Below, piece by piece: positions 12,395-24,466 of a stretch of DNA of 64,000 nt. Each line of letters begins with the position of its first letter. Position 1 is the stretch's first letter. This DNA is from Liolophura sinensis (Eukaryota; Mollusca; Polyplacophora; Chitonida; Chitonidae): assembly GCF_032854445.1 (NCBI RefSeq), contig NC_088298.1:24081295-24145294 (forward strand), written 5' to 3'. The notes under the pieces are model-generated. The model did not search any database. It was not told the DNA's origin and was given only the letters and a program-made list of their open reading frames with translations. Both the position numbers and the translations under genes were made by a program.

Positions 12395-12760
12395 AGATTT
12401 TGGACACCGAAGATTATTTGGACACGAAATGTCAAAAGAGATAACAATACGACAACCTGCAGATATGATACTTAAGTTATACCATAGAAGACCCCGCAAA
12501 CCCTTGAAGAAACTTGAAAAAGTGTGTGTTAGTTTTGTCCGTTGGTCTGGAAATTTCAAGGTTTTGGATAATGAAGATGCCACAGAGGATTTGGATGTTC
12601 CATGAAATGTCAAAGGAGAAAACAGTGACAATTTGTATGGACAGTAGTTGAGCCACATGCATATGTATAGCCTGGAAAGCTTAGCAGAGCCTTGAAGAAA
12701 CTTGAAAAACTACATACACATGTGTAAGAATATTGGAAGTTTTTACAAGCCCTCGGTGAA
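12395..12760 (+). repeat. Degenerate two-copy tandem repeat, about 180-190 bp
   Basis: GAAATGTCAAAAGAG near 12427 recurs as GAAATGTCAAAGGAG near 12604, and CCTTGAAGAAACTTGAAAAA near 12501 recurs near 12690. Spacing differs (about 177 and 190 bp), so indels separate the copies. A 76-codon open frame (12375-12605) crosses it but is not a recognised protein. Nearby, AATCAGTAAATGTCATACTT occurs twice, 12854-12905. Confidence 0.6.
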
Positions 12761-12989
12761 GGTTGGAAACAGTTTTTGGCAAAATGTCCATAATTTTTAA
12801 TCAAATCAGATTTTCAGTAATTGCCAAGAATGGATCAAATCATTGCCATTCTGAATCAGTAAATGTCATACTTTTGTCATTCTGAATCAGTAAATGTCAT
12901 ACTTGTATGTATTAAAGTGTTCAATGATTAGTTAAAAGTGTTAAGTTTGAAAAAAATATGCAACCTACTTTTTACTGATAATTGAATGG

Positions 12990-13115
12990 ACTTTCAGGTA
13001 TTCAGGGCGCCTCAAAAAATGTGTAACTTTGTCAGTCTGCACAGAATAATGCAATCAGAATATATGTGTGGATAAACATCTTGCAAAAATGTGAAAAGGT
13101 TGGAGAATTACACTA
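12990..13115 (-). mobile_element. MITE A fragment, reverse
   Basis: Only the half from TTCAGGGCGCCTCAAAAAAT through CAGTCTGCACAGAATAATGC to GTGAAAAGGTTGGAGAATTA is present. The other half has been replaced by unrelated AT-rich sequence. Confidence 0.7.
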
Positions 13116-13410
13116 CTGCAACTAGACAGAAGTTGAAATGTATTGCTGCACAGAGTATGCGGATACATTGTACACCTGTAGACCAACACTAAATACAGGT
13201 GCCCCTAAGTACAGCTTTGACAGGAGATATATAAATTCATCCGGCTTTTTGCAAATGGCACATTTTGCGTAGTTCTGCTTAACCCATTCACCTGATGGGA
13301 CAACTTGAAAGTTTTTTCGTAAAGTGTGATCAATTTCTTATATGAGAAAAAAACTCCTGTATTGGTATCAAAAGTACCAGTAGTATCACAGTGCACTTTT
13401 CAGTACCAGG

Positions 13411-14008
13411 CTTTAGGTGAAATCCGGTTGTACTGGCACAAGATTTAGGTGAAATCCGGTTGTACTGGCACAAGCTTTAGGTGAAATCCGGTTGTACTGG
13501 CACAAGCTTTAGGTGAAATCCGGTTGTACTGGCACAAGCTTTAGGTGAAATCCGGTTGTACTGGCACAAGCTTTAGGTGAAATCCGGTTGTACTGGCACA
13601 AGCTGTAGGTTGTACTGGCACAAGCTTTAGGTGAAATCTGGTTGTACTGGCACAAGCTTTAGGTGAAATCCAGTTGTACTGGCACAAGCTGTAGGTGAAA
13701 TCTGGTTGTACTGACACAAGCTTTAGGTGAAATCTGGTTGTACTGGCACAAGCTGTAGGTGAAATCTGGTTGTACTGACATAAGCTTTAGGTGAAATCCG
13801 GTTGTACTGGCATAAGCTTTAGGTGAAATCTGGTTGTACTGACATAAGCTTTAGGTGAAATCTGGTTGTACTGGCATAAGCTTTAGGTGAAATCCGGTTG
13901 TACTGACACAAGCTTTAGGTGAAATCCGGTTGTACTGGCACAAGCTGTAGGTGAAATCCGGTTGTACTGGCACAAGCTTTAGGTGAAATCCGGTTGTACT
14001 GGCACAAG
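13411..14008 (+). repeat. Minisatellite, 32-bp unit, about 19 copies
   Basis: The unit is CTTTAGGTGAAATCCGGTTG plus TACTGGCACAAG. Variants (CCGG/CTGG, CACAAG/CATAAG, CTTTAG/CTGTAG) are clustered rather than random, and one unit near 13600 is shortened. The open frame seen in reverse here is a by-product of the repeat. Confidence 0.97.
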
Positions 14009-14902
14009 ATTTATATACGGATAAAGAAGTTGCAACCACAAACTTGCACGAGCACTACTTTACATTATCATCAATTTGTACGGGTTATTTGTCAGGGGGA
14101 TCAGCCAGGAACACATAAACTGGTCATGGCATGGTGGTTTAGTTACATTTACGGCCACCCATAAAACCATTTCTCTTGTTGTCGTTGTATAACTGTATTT
14201 TTACGTGAAGTTTGGCTGGTGAAAAGAAGCTTTCAAAAGCACGGAAATGCCTTATAGAATGATAATGACAACATACAGATGTTTCTGATAATATATTCCT
14301 CAAACTTCAAAACAAAAAAGGAAAAAAAAAAGCTAATCAGTATTTCAGAATCCAGTAAAATGTGTCACTTGAGAAAATAAAAGCTAAACCTCAGGTGAGT
14401 ACATGTACATATATGGTAAGTGAAAGGGTGATGAGTATAGGCAGTGAACACCGATGAAATGCTGGTAAGTAAAGCTGATAACAAAGTTTTCATTCAGGTT
14501 GAAGGGCATGGGGCTAGACTTCAAGTGTACTGCTGCAATAACACACATATGTACATGTAGGTCTGATTTAATACCCCTGCCCTGGGTCATTTTGGGACAC
14601 CTCACCTTTTACCTTAGCTTGACACTGTCCCCAGCCCACCCTCATTCCTCAAAAAAAAAAACCACAGCCTCCCCAACTCCCCCAGCATCTCATGTACCCG
14701 GACACCACTCTAACAGGATGTAAGTGTTATGGCCCCCTTAAGAGGCTTAGCCCTTCTATTACAGATATGTGGTATATAGTGAATGAAACAGTAACCGGGA
14801 AAGCAAGTCTCCCTGTAGTAGGCCAAGTATAAATTGTAAGCTAGTGCAGTGGACATAGTGGCATATTGCGTACATGTATTTATATATACATGTAATTTAT
14901 GT
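14009..14902. other. Non-coding, no gene recognised
   Basis: AT-rich sequence with poly-A tracts near 14325 and 14650. No exon or repeat family recognised. Confidence 0.45.
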
Positions 14903-15011
14903 GATTGGTGTTTTACACTGTAGCCAAGAGTATTTCACTTGTACAACCCAGGGGAAACCAACGACAATCTACAGGTTGCTGCAGACCTTCCCACGTACGA
15001 CAGGAGAGGAA
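14903..15011 (-). repeat. SINE-2 copy, reverse, internally deleted
   Basis: Reads GATTGGTGTTTTACACTGTA, then AGAGTATTTCACTTGTACA, then ACAGGTTGCTGCAGACCTTC, the reverse of the SINE-2 tail and body. The block carrying the inverse of CCACCATAATGCTGG is missing. Confidence 0.8.
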
Positions 15012-16177
15012 GTGCATGTATATAAATCCTATGCGAAATTGTGCATGTATGCGTTTCAGGTTTAGGCCCTAGAAAAGCCTAGGGTGGCCACCCAGTGGTA
15101 CACTTACGTTAGTTGTGGTACTTTAAAAAGGGATTCCCTAAAGGGGCATACTGAATGAACATGTGCATCGTTGGAGATTACATTTTCAAAAGTTCCTTCA
15201 TGAAAGTTGATTTATTGTCATATTTGTCAGGATTTTTTTGTCAGCTTTTCCACTGATTCCACAGTTTTTCTAACCCTTTCAAGTTGACTAGAGTTCAAAG
15301 AGTTGAAAGATGAAACTTTTGTTACTTATATAATTAAACTGTCTTTGTGTGTTTGCTGAGAATTACATTTGACCTGAACTCAATACCTCGTATAAATTAG
15401 GTTCTTTTTGTATATGTGTGTGTATGCTTTTGTTTAAAGCTAAAAGCGAAAGTACAATACAGCAAAACTTTAGAATAAGAAAGTGTGTATAAATTATGTT
15501 TGCAGGTGTGCAAAAAATGTGGACAAAACAATTTAACTGCCATTGTTTCTGCTCAGTATATGTTACACCCACATGTAAGAGATGCGCAATTTCTAAACCA
15601 CATGAAACAAACATGTTGAAATGTGACATATTACATGTACATGTGTGTATAATAGATTTTATGAACATTTTTTGTCAAATGTATGCTTGGTATGTATCGC
15701 TGCGCATTTCTGGGTTAATTGCAATGTTGTACATTGAAAAGCTTCTAAGCTATCATTTTTTTGTTTTTTTTTATCATTTTTTTTTCTTCTTTTTAAAATT
15801 TCATGATGATGAAGAATCATTGTCGTTGTAAGTGTAAGGCCTAGCCAATAAGCCTCCTGTTGGTTTGAAGAGCACGTCTGATAACTCTAATACCAGAGTG
15901 AGGAAACCACTAAATCTGTCAGATCCTGTATGAGGATTTGATTTCGTGTATCTGTGCGGTTAACAGCCTAGAATCCAAGTCGGCGGCCCTCAACAACCAC
16001 AGGACGCTTAGCAGCAGGTGTGACACAATGATACAATAATGAACCGTATTCATCTACATAGCTTTGCTCAAAGTTTCTGTAAAATTTAAATTCCATTGTG
16101 TTCCACCCATAAAACCAGACCCTGTCGTGTAAATGAAAAATGTCTGAGTGTGACTGTAACCAACAGTCCTATGACCA
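15012..16177. other. Non-coding, no gene recognised
   Basis: The 111-codon frame at 15496-15831 runs into poly-T (15760-15795) and has no domain. About 15830-16030 is less AT-rich and unique-looking. No splice-bounded exon is evident. Confidence 0.4.
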
Positions 16178-16518
16178 GCCCCGATAGCTTAGTTGGCAGA
16201 GCGTCAGCGTCTTGGATGGTAGATCCAGGGTCAGTCCTGGGGTGGGTTATACCTAAGACTTTAAAAGAGGATGTTGTAACTTCCTCGACTGATGTTCAGC
16301 AATGAAAGGGATAATGCAACGACTGGTTGACGTATCAATGTAATGGTTTGAGTGGAGGCATCTTACTTGTCTTCGATAAGTCGTCTCAGTGAAGCAGCAC
16401 TAGATAAAAGAGCGGTGGAAATCTGTCCTGCAGCAAGGAGGCATATTACATGCACTCTAAGGATTGCTTTGTCGTCATATGACTGAAAAATTGTTAAACC
16501 CCAAGCACTCACTCACTC
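16178..16518 (+). repeat. SINE-1, full length, tRNA-derived
   Basis: The head GCCCCGATAGCTTAGTTGGC matches a tRNA A-box region, and GGGTCAGTCCTGGGGTGGG is a degenerate B-box region. The body has AAAGAGGATGTTGTAACTTC, CAACGACTGGTTGACG and AAGTCGTCTCAGTGAAGCAG. The tail is GTCGTCATATGACTGAAAAA and ends CACTCACTCACTCC. SINEs are transcribed by RNA polymerase III and moved by a partner LINE; no partner is visible in the window. Confidence 0.92.
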
Positions 16519-16562
16519 CAACAGCCCAGTAAATGAATAAAATGTGAATGTCACATTTCACA

Positions 16563-16712
16563 GTTTTACAGGAATTACAGGTATTTTACCGAAATTACAG
16601 GTGTTTTACAGGAATTACAGGTATTTTACCGAAATTCCAGGTATTTTACAGGAATTCCAGGTATTTTACAGGAATTACAGGTATTTTACAGGAATTACAG
16701 GTATTTTACAGG
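16563..16712 (+). repeat. Minisatellite, 20-bp unit, about 7.5 copies
   Basis: The unit is GAATTACAGGTATTTTACAG, with some units reading GAATTCCAGG or TTTTACCGAA. Confidence 0.95.
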
Positions 16713-16747
16713 TTATTAGATGTCTAATACATGTACTACAAGTACCA

Positions 16748-16950
16748 TAATTCCTGAACATTTTCAAACAAGGTAGAGCAACTTTCAGTTTCAAATTAAC
16801 ATTTTTAATTTGATTGTGGAAGCAAAGCTACAATGTTTGTTTTGGCCAGTGTCAGAGCGTTACAAAAAGAATAATTTAATCAGTCTACGCAGAAAAATGC
16901 CTTCAAAATATGCTTTAACAAACACCTTGCAAACCTGTGAAAAGGTTGAT
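16748..16950 (-). mobile_element. MITE A copy, reverse
   Basis: AATTCCTGAACATTTTC, GAGCAACTTTCAG, TTTTTAATTTGATTGTGGAA, CAGTCTACGCAGAAAAATGC and CACCTTGCAAACCTGTGAAA occur in family order. Confidence 0.8.
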
Positions 16951-16967
16951 TTGTAAACAGTAATACA

Positions 16968-17032
16968 ATACTTAATATAAGTAAAATATTGCTTAATATA
17001 AGTAAAACATTACTGAATATATGTAATAAAAT
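16968..17032 (+). repeat. Short tandem repeat, about 22-bp unit
   Basis: CTTAATATAAGTAAAATATT is repeated about three times with small changes. Confidence 0.75.
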
Positions 17033-17927
17033 GCATGTGTCTTTCACTTTTCTGAGAGGTCTAGCTTCAGATGTGTAGAAGAGTGGAAAAACCTCATCCG
17101 TGGAAGTTCAGGAAAAAAGAAAGAGGTCAATTAGTGGTGGGTTTGCTGGCTGACTCATGTACATGTACATGCCGACTTATGTGTTTTGGCAAGGCTTATC
17201 AGTGAAATCGTGACACATAACTGAGTGTACCCGTTGTGCAATTTGTATGCGGCGCAGATACATGTAACGAAATTAGTGGTGTGACTGCGTTAGCTGTAAT
17301 TACACATATTGGATAATTATCTGAATTGTTTAAAAGAAAAGAACACATTTATACGACCCATACCTTAAATGAAAGAGGTATACTTAAGGTTAAACAAAAT
17401 ATCTCAAGATTCTGCCAGCAGTGTTTGTTATTTGAATATCTAATAGTTAAACATCAACACTTAGAAATTTCCTTTAGGCCACCATTTAGACAGATTACAT
17501 ACGTCGTCATGCTTATCTTTGCCCATTAACTCTTCAGGGCGTGGCATCCCACACACATTTTGACAGCCTACATCCTAAACTGTTCTGTTTTAGAGTTAGC
17601 TTTCACAGACCACAATATCCACGCTTATCGCAATTTAGTTGAGGTTGGAAATGCTTGTTAATCATATGGTAGGAGTAAAACCTTTAGCACAGTGACTTCA
17701 AAATGAATATTCAAGATGAGGAAAGGAGGTTTTTCACTGGATAAATCTGAAACATGGCGGGACGTTCTATGTGCGTCAAATTGGTGGATTTTGTGCAAAA
17801 AGACGATGTTTAATACCGTTTTTCTCCCTTACAAAAACAAAAAGATATTAACAAAAAAAAAAAGAAAAAAGACATACATGGTATACTTGCATGTCTGTAA
17901 TGTATATCGTTGGTAAGTTCATCATTA
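17033..17927. other. Non-coding, no gene recognised
   Basis: No repeat family or credible exon. Two frames of 66-67 codons (17326 and 17716) have no recognisable domain. Confidence 0.45.
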
Positions 17928-18151
17928 CAGTTAAATCTTCAGCCTTTTGAACCACTAAAGCACTCTTTTCAGCAGATCAAATTTATCCTTACAGTTATTA
18001 CGAAACTGATGCTGAACATGATTTGTTTGTGTCATTAAAGTTGCAAGCTTCTTAAAAAAAAAGTGCAAATTATTTCTCTACATCCCATAGTTCTATCGTT
18101 GTTTGATTAAGTATTATTTATGGAGGCAGTGAAAAAGGTTGAAGAATTATG
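17928..18151 (+). mobile_element. MITE B copy (about 224 bp)
   Basis: CAGTTAAATCTTCAGCC, AACCACTAAAGCACTCTTTT, ATGATTTGTTTGTGTCATTA and GTTGCAAGCTTCTTAAA, then the inverse end AAAAAGGTTGAAGAATTA. The most complete B copy in the window. Confidence 0.8.
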
Positions 18152-18736
18152 TTAAAACATACACAATGTCACTTAAAAAATGCTTAAATTTTAGTAGGTG
18201 AAATACAGTGTGTATATGTGTACTAATATTGATAAATTTACTCATTATGAAGTTGAGCAAAGTTCTCAGATTCTATGAATGGCTGCACTTACATGTATGT
18301 GTACTTCGGTTTTTTTTTAGAGTGGGTAAACTTAGAATGACATGCTTTGAGCAAGCTTAGCAGAAGGTTGTAGTTATGAAGATTTACTCTAAGTACAATT
18401 TCTTGGAACCTGATAAAAAGCTGCATTTTTTTGTCTTCTTCCAAGGGGTAATTGTAAACAGATGGTTTCATTTTTGTGTTAGGATTATACTTATATGTAC
18501 ATGTATGTGTGTGAGCATGTGTGCGGGGAGTGTAAAAAACATTGCCTTGGTTGACCAGTGCAGGAAGCAGAGGGTGTTGATGTTAGTTTCTGTAAATCAT
18601 CGTACTGTACATGTTTATCATATATTTTAGCAAGTCTTAAACTATCAGGGAATGTTGTACATCAAGCCTGCATTAAAATAAGGTGTCTGACAAGGAAAGA
18701 CATTGTCAGGCATCAAATCCCATCTTTCTAGGCATG
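18152..18736. other. Non-coding, no gene recognised
   Basis: AT-rich, with one TTAGTAGGTGAAATACAGTG motif near 18191 that recurs elsewhere (see findings). No coding evidence. Confidence 0.45.
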
Positions 18737-19018
18737 TGTACGTTTATGACACTAAGTCGTGTACGTGTACTTAGTCGTGTATGGCACTAAGTCGTGTACG
18801 TGTACTTAGTCGTGTACATGTTCTTAGTTGTGTATGGCATTAAGTTGTGTACGTGTACTTAGTCGTGTACATGTACTTAATCGTGTATGGCATTAAGTTG
18901 TGTACGTGTACGAAGTCGTGTATGGCACTAAGTCGTGTACGTGTACGAAGTCGTGTATGGCACTAAGTCGTGAACGTGTACGAAGTCGTGTATGGCACTA
19001 AGTCGTGAACGTGTACTA
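18737..19018 (+). repeat. Tandem array with near-palindromic units
   Basis: Alternating GGCACTAAGTCGTGTACGTG and TACTTAGTCGTGTATGG blocks. ACTAAGT and its inverse ACTTAGT face each other across GTACGTGTAC, so single units could form hairpins. Unit length varies from about 15 to 45 bp. Confidence 0.9.
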
Positions 19019-19054
19019 ATTCATGGCGGACAAACTTCATGCACATGTACATCG

Positions 19055-19234
19055 CTGTGAATCTTCTTAATTCTAGCGGAATTGAAAGGGTTGCGAAATT
19101 TGTCAGTGATATGCCTGTGAATCTTCTTAATTCTAGCGGAATTGAAAGGGTTGCGAAATTTGTCAGTGATATGCCTGTGAGTCTTCTTAATTCTAGTGGG
19201 ATTAAAAGGGTTGCAAAATTTGTCAGTGATATGC
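19055..19234 (+). repeat. Tandem repeat, 60-bp unit, exactly 3 copies
   Basis: The unit begins CTGTGAATCTTCTTAATTCT and ends AAATTTGTCAGTGATATGC. Copies 1 and 2 are nearly identical; copy 3 differs at several sites. Because 60 is a multiple of three, both strands show open frames of 85-103 codons, which I regard as artefacts. Confidence 0.95.
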
Positions 19235-20288
19235 CTTTAAAATACTTTTTGCAGGCCTCTGCCTGTATGTACATGTATCAGTACACGTACAAATAAAAAT
19301 CACTTTGTGGAAAATGTGGCAGCTGATTAAGGACCAGCAATCAATTAATGTTTTTTCTCTATCGTATATGCCAGTAGTGTAGAATCCTTTGTGAAATCAC
19401 CATAACGTGTTAAAATGATAATTAATACATACTGTATATCATAACACATACCCTAATTCTTCTAATTTTGGGGTCACCTGATCTGCTCTTTTTGACCAGT
19501 ATACATGCAATTGTAGCAGGGATGTGTAATTTATTGTTATCTCATGGTTAGTCCATCTAACGAACAACATATTCCTGTTTTCACTTTTTCAGGAAAACAG
19601 AGAAATGTAATTCTTTGCTTTTAGCACTACTCATGTCTGTCCTAAGAATTAGAAGTTTTTTGGTGTGATGTGAAAAAGATATATGTATGACAGGCTGTTT
19701 ATTAAAATACCAGTTTGTCTGTCTGTTTGCCTGCATAGACTAATGGCATTGTCTTCATCCTGGATGCTGGTATTTTGATATTCCAACAAGCACCTGTCAA
19801 CCCTAAACACCCCACATACTGGATGTATTAAGGATGTAAATTTGACAGATTTTTGCTTATGGTGTTTGATAATTGGTACCACACGTGACAAGCATGTGTG
19901 CACAGATGTATGAGAGTAACAGTAAATGGACATGGGTGCCACAGCAAGAGCTGTTCTAGGAAAATGCCCCCCCTCCCCACCTTTCTAAAAATGTACATGT
20001 ACGTGTACTATGGTTTTGTAGATTGCACAGTTTCATATATGTATATGTTACATGTATATGCATTTTGATATGCACAATTTATTTGTGAATGGTTTTGATT
20101 GTCTTATATAACTTACATGTAAATGTTTATGATGTGGAATTCAGGCGACACAGTGTTAATTTAATATACCTGACTTCACCTAAAGTTAGGCATATTTCAG
20201 GTAACAGATTCTGATTGGTTCTGTTTGATTCATCCACCATACACATGTAGAGCCAAATGAGACTGATTTTGTAAAGTTTGAAGGTTCA
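19235..20288. other. Non-coding, no gene recognised
   Basis: Near 19449 CCCTAATTCTTCTAATTTTG resembles a MITE A end without its body. The 97-codon minus-strand frame at 19649-19942 has no domain signature. Confidence 0.4.
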
Positions 20289-20374
20289 TTTATTTATTTC
20301 TTTGATTGGTCTTTCAGCCGTGCTCAAGAAAAATTCACTTATACAACAGCCGTCAGCAGAATTGTGGGAGGAAT
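20289..20374 (-). repeat. SINE-2 tail, reverse, diverged
   Basis: TTTATTTATTTCTTTGATTG, CAGCCGTGCTCAAGAAAAAT and TCACTTATACAACAGCCGTC match the SINE-2 tail in reverse, more diverged than most copies. Confidence 0.7.
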
Positions 20375-21071
20375 TTTTTGAATCTAGTAAAACACAGACC
20401 AATCATGACAAGAAAGAAAAATGGATCAAGACGAGCTGAAGTTTGATTATTTTCTGATTAAAATGTTTACAACATAAGTACATGTATCATTAAAAGGCTT
20501 TTATAAGCTTCTAAAAGTTCTTTTTTTTTGTACCAATCTTTAGGTGAAATACAGTAGCTGCTAAAGAAATTCTAGGTGAATTACTCTTAATCCAGCTCAC
20601 AAAACTTAAAAATTTGGTATACAACAGCATGTGAGTCAGGGGATTAGTTAAGGGAAAATTCCAGGAAATTCTAGGTGATTTACTTCATGTGTGCTGTAGT
20701 CAGATGGTCGAGAGATTTGAGTATTTACGTCAATGCTAGCTGCTGGTGACAGGATACGTGTATATGGAGTCACAGAATTAGGAGTGTTATGCGCACATAT
20801 AACCGTTTGAGACTTGGGGAGCATGAGACCACATTAATAAGGGGAGCTAACTCAGGGGTCACGGGGTCAAGCATCAGTCAGTGGGCTGTATCCATATTTA
20901 TGATAATTTTGGCAATTTTGTGATCCTGTCACACAATGACACTGGGGACAATTTTGCGCTCTCTGCATCCTGCAAAGAACAGCAGCAACAAACAGTATTG
21001 ACAGCTGACTGAAGTAGGATTTGGATTATGTATTTGGACAGATCAGCTTTACAAGTGTGTACATGGGGGAT
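20375..21071. other. Non-coding, no gene recognised
   Basis: Contains TCTTTAGGTGAAATACAGTA at about 20539 and AAATTCTAGGTGATTTAC-like echoes near 20570 and 20665, perhaps an old inverted element. No gene. Confidence 0.4.
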
Positions 21072-21290
21072 TACCCTAAAACACCACAAATTTCGTCCAT
21101 GCTAACTTCCCTGTTTTTCCTGATTCTGAGAGTTCTGTTGATTTTAGAAAGGTGTTAAGAGGTTTGCTTTGGAAGATGGGATGATAATCTACTGGAAAAT
21201 TCTCAGTTTCAGCAGTTAAAATAGTATTTTGACATTTATTAGCCTCTAAAAATGCACTTTTATGGACAAAATTTTTGGTCATTTAGGCTA
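21072..21290 (-). mobile_element. MITE C copy, reverse
   Basis: Starts TACCCTAAAACACCACAAAT and ends TTTTTGGTCATTTAGGCTA. The interior carries TGATTCTGAGAGTTCTGTTG, TTTTAGAAAGGTGTTAAGAG and CTCTAAAAATGCACTTTTAT, the reverse of the family's internal blocks. Confidence 0.85.
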
Positions 21291-21320
21291 TGTTAAAATG
21301 GTGCTGAAAAATAATAACAT

Positions 21321-21512
21321 CAGGTATACTGTACGAAGCACTGATCAAGTATACTGAACAAAGCACTAATCAGGTATACTGTACGAAGCACTGATCAAGT
21401 ATACTGAACAAAGCACTAATCAGGTATGCTGTTCAAAGCACTGATCAAGTATACTGTACAAAGCACTGATCGAGTATAGTGCATGAAACACGGATCAAGT
21501 GTACTCCATGAA
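21321..21512 (+). repeat. Tandem repeat, 25-bp unit, about 7.5 copies
   Basis: The unit is CAGGTATACTGTACGAAGCA plus CTGAT. Even-numbered units read AAGTATACTGAACAAAGCAC, so the first part is a 50-bp dimer; later units decay. Confidence 0.92.
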
Positions 21513-21678
21513 GCAGTTGTAACATTGCAAATTTGAAACCCTCAAGTGCTGTAAATTGTTCTGTTTGGTTACTTGTACATGTATTTTGGTTGAGGTCCAT
21601 ACCCAAAAATTTTACCACCAGCATATAGATTCATAACATAGATCCATGTGCAATGTACTGTGTGATGGTACCTGGGTT

Positions 21679-21819
21679 AGGTCTGCAAGCAGCCTGTGGA
21701 TGGTCATGGGTTTCTCCCCGGGTCTTCCCCCCGTTTCTTTCTGCCGTAATGCTGGCCGCCATTGTATAAGTGAAATATTCTTGAGTATGGCGTAAAACAC
21801 CAATCCAGTAAATAAATAG
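21679..21819 (+). repeat. SINE-2, 5'-truncated
   Basis: AGGTCTGCAAGCAGCCTGTG, GATGGTCATGGGTTTC, CCGTAATGCTGGCCGCC, GTATAAGTGAAATATTCTTG and CGTAAAACACCAATCCAG, then an AAATA-type tail. Confidence 0.9.
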
Positions 21820-24466
21820 ATACTGTATGATGAAATAGGATATCAGTCCAAACAAAAATTACTGTAGCATTAATTATGTATAATGATAAAATCCACTGAC
21901 TAGCAACATGTAAGTTGCTTTCCAGTTTCATCACTTTAGCGGGTTGTTTTTTTGGAGTTTGTATTATATTTTTGTTCTACGTTTGTATTGTTTTTTTTTG
22001 TGCACATGTAAATAAACATTGTTACTGTATGTATCTTGAAAGTTCTTTAATCGTGTTCACCCATGTTCTGTTCATTTATTGAAACAAAATGAAGTTAACC
22101 ATTAAACTTTGAAAAACACATGAAGCATTAATTTTGATAATTGGAGAAATTATGCATAAATTAAAATTAAATAAAATTAATTAATTAAAGATACCTGCAC
22201 ATGTGTACATGTATATGATGGATCTAATGGGGTTTACTGAAATACTGTACATTCAGAGTTTCGTGCTGGAACTGGAAGTATCTTATTTGAAGGCCAGATA
22301 CCTTTTGATTACTTTTCCTGGAAGAATTTCTTAGATTTTTAGATTTTTCATTTTTTTATTTTGTAGTAAAATGTTGTTCATGGCCTATCCCACCTGGGTT
22401 AAACTCACTTTGTTTTCACCTCCAGTACTCTAATCACATGACCAAAACGTATGCTGATGATTGGGTGAGAGCAGCTGTGACATCACTGCAAAACTGTGAA
22501 TATTGATCAGCGTATAATGTACATATAACTGTGTTCGATGAATTTCCAGAGCTGTTTTCTGGGAAATTCCCTGCTGATTTCAGTAATGTATTACATACTC
22601 CTAGTAATTATTGGGCATTGCTCCTGGCATGTTCTTGTGGGTAATAGATAATGGAAGTTTGGTGGTGATTGGAGGGGGGGGGAGAGGGGATGGAGAGGAG
22701 AAGAGAGGCGATGGAAGGGAATATTATTCACAAAAATCACAGAGCTCATTGATCAGTCGGAGGAATCTTGCCGTAAGACATTTATTGACCAGAAGCAACG
22801 AGTGGTGGCCAAATTTTCATGCTGACCTAGTTTTACCCTTGTGGATTACTAATATGAAAAAGCTGAGCCTCTCTCGATCGAAGTATTGAGGAAGTAATTG
22901 AGATTACGCTGTGATATTAACGAGATTAAAGTAGCTACTCTACACTGAAGGATGTTGATAAGATTCTGTATGAAGTGTGTACGTGTACACACACTACGTT
23001 ATACCCATATATCTAGATTCAGATAATATATACACTAAGCTTTGGAAAAAAAAACGAATAACATTCACATTAAAAAAAAAAAAAGCTATCATGCCCATGT
23101 TCGTGGATTGGACTACTTATCTCAGCAGGGGCAAGGATACAGATTTTAAAAAAGTAGTTCCCCTTGCTGTGAAATGATGCAAAGTTCTAGTGTTAAACGT
23201 CATTGCGCGTTTCTTCTCTACATATTGGAATGTTATTTGATATAAAAATGCTGTATATAACTTGTAACAGAATGCATTATAAGTATTAGACATTGTAAAA
23301 ATGGAGGAGTAAAGAAAATTGTTTTTCTTTGGAGACGAAAATGAGATATTTTCATGTATCTAATCTGAGAGTTGTTGTCCGTGTGTACGGCATAATGTAG
23401 GTGTTCTAATGTTGTCTTCGTCTAACGGACATGATCTGGGATGTTGTCATAAGCATACAAGCCCCATACCCCTATATGGAACCGAGAGAAGCCTATTAAA
23501 ATTTGGCCCTAGGATCCAGAAGCAATCTTAGATTTAGTCAAAATTTCAATCATTAAACTTAGTACCCTGTTTCTTCTAAAATTTGAAACACCTGTTCTGC
23601 TCATTTTAGGCAATTTATGTATGTACTGTCAACACTACTAATATCTCTGTCCGAAATTTTGGAAGAATTATGATATGTTACTTTCCGTTATTTTGGATGA
23701 AACTTGTTTTTTACAATAACTTACCCAGAATTTACGTTGTTACGTAAGAAGTAATAATTTTAAAATGATTTGAAAGTTTGATTTAAGTCAAATATTGCTT
23801 TCTTATTCCTGGGGCTTGAATTGATGTGCGTTGTACCCTTCAGTACATGAAACATACACTGACTGATTCAGACATTTGCATCAAGTATTACTGTTGAGCT
23901 ATAATTAATTTTTAATGCTTTTGATAAGTACATGTACATGATCCTGAAAAATGATTCTCATCCACAGTCCTATATTTATATATTTGCATGCACAGCATTT
24001 TGTCATTTTATGGAACATTGTTTGGCACCATTTTATTCCATGAAGTAAGACAACATTTTTCTCTCTGTTTTTTTTTTTTTCTTGGGGGTGGAAGAGGAAG
24101 GGGAGGAAGGGAGGGGGATCGCTATGAGAACATTTGCCTGCTGAATTGTTGAGGATTGTATAGCTTGAGGTGTATAAATATGCCAGGAATTTCAATCATT
24201 TCTGCATGTACCTTAAGTATGGCAGGGTGATAATCAGCTGGATGCCAACTCCAAAAAGGCCAAGTGTAAAACTAAAGTCTAGCTGGTCTAACTGTGTATA
24301 TATGTATACATGCCCACTCTCTTTCCATGGGTCCTGCATATGTGTTAATGTGTTAAACATCTTGACTTAAATCATAGCCCACGTGTCTTTTGATACCCAG
24401 AGGTCTGCCCCTTGAGATCAACATGCGCATAGAAGCCATGAGGCTTGGCTATATACATGTAGGTGT
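21820..24466. other. Long non-coding stretch
   Basis: AT-rich with poly-A and poly-T tracts (about 23044, 23072, 24066) and a G-rich purine tract at about 22674-22720. No exon, RNA gene or known repeat family recognised. Several open frames of 60-96 codons lack any domain signature. Confidence 0.45.

Noticed and set aside
13411-14008. CRISPR-like regular repeats
   Set aside because: Units are directly adjacent with no unique spacers, no cas genes are present and the DNA is eukaryotic. The same applies to the other arrays.
15496-15831. 111-codon frame as a gene
   Set aside because: Ends in poly-T-encoded phenylalanine runs, overlaps a 101-codon reverse frame, and shows no domain or splice signals.
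16178-16250. Functional tRNA gene
   Set aside because: A- and B-box-like motifs are present, but the B-box is degenerate, no cloverleaf closes, and the sequence continues into a SINE body repeated at 49836.
18963-19296. Overlapping 103- and 85-codon frames on opposite strands
   Set aside because: The 60-bp unit (a multiple of three) keeps both strands open. No domain, and only three units.
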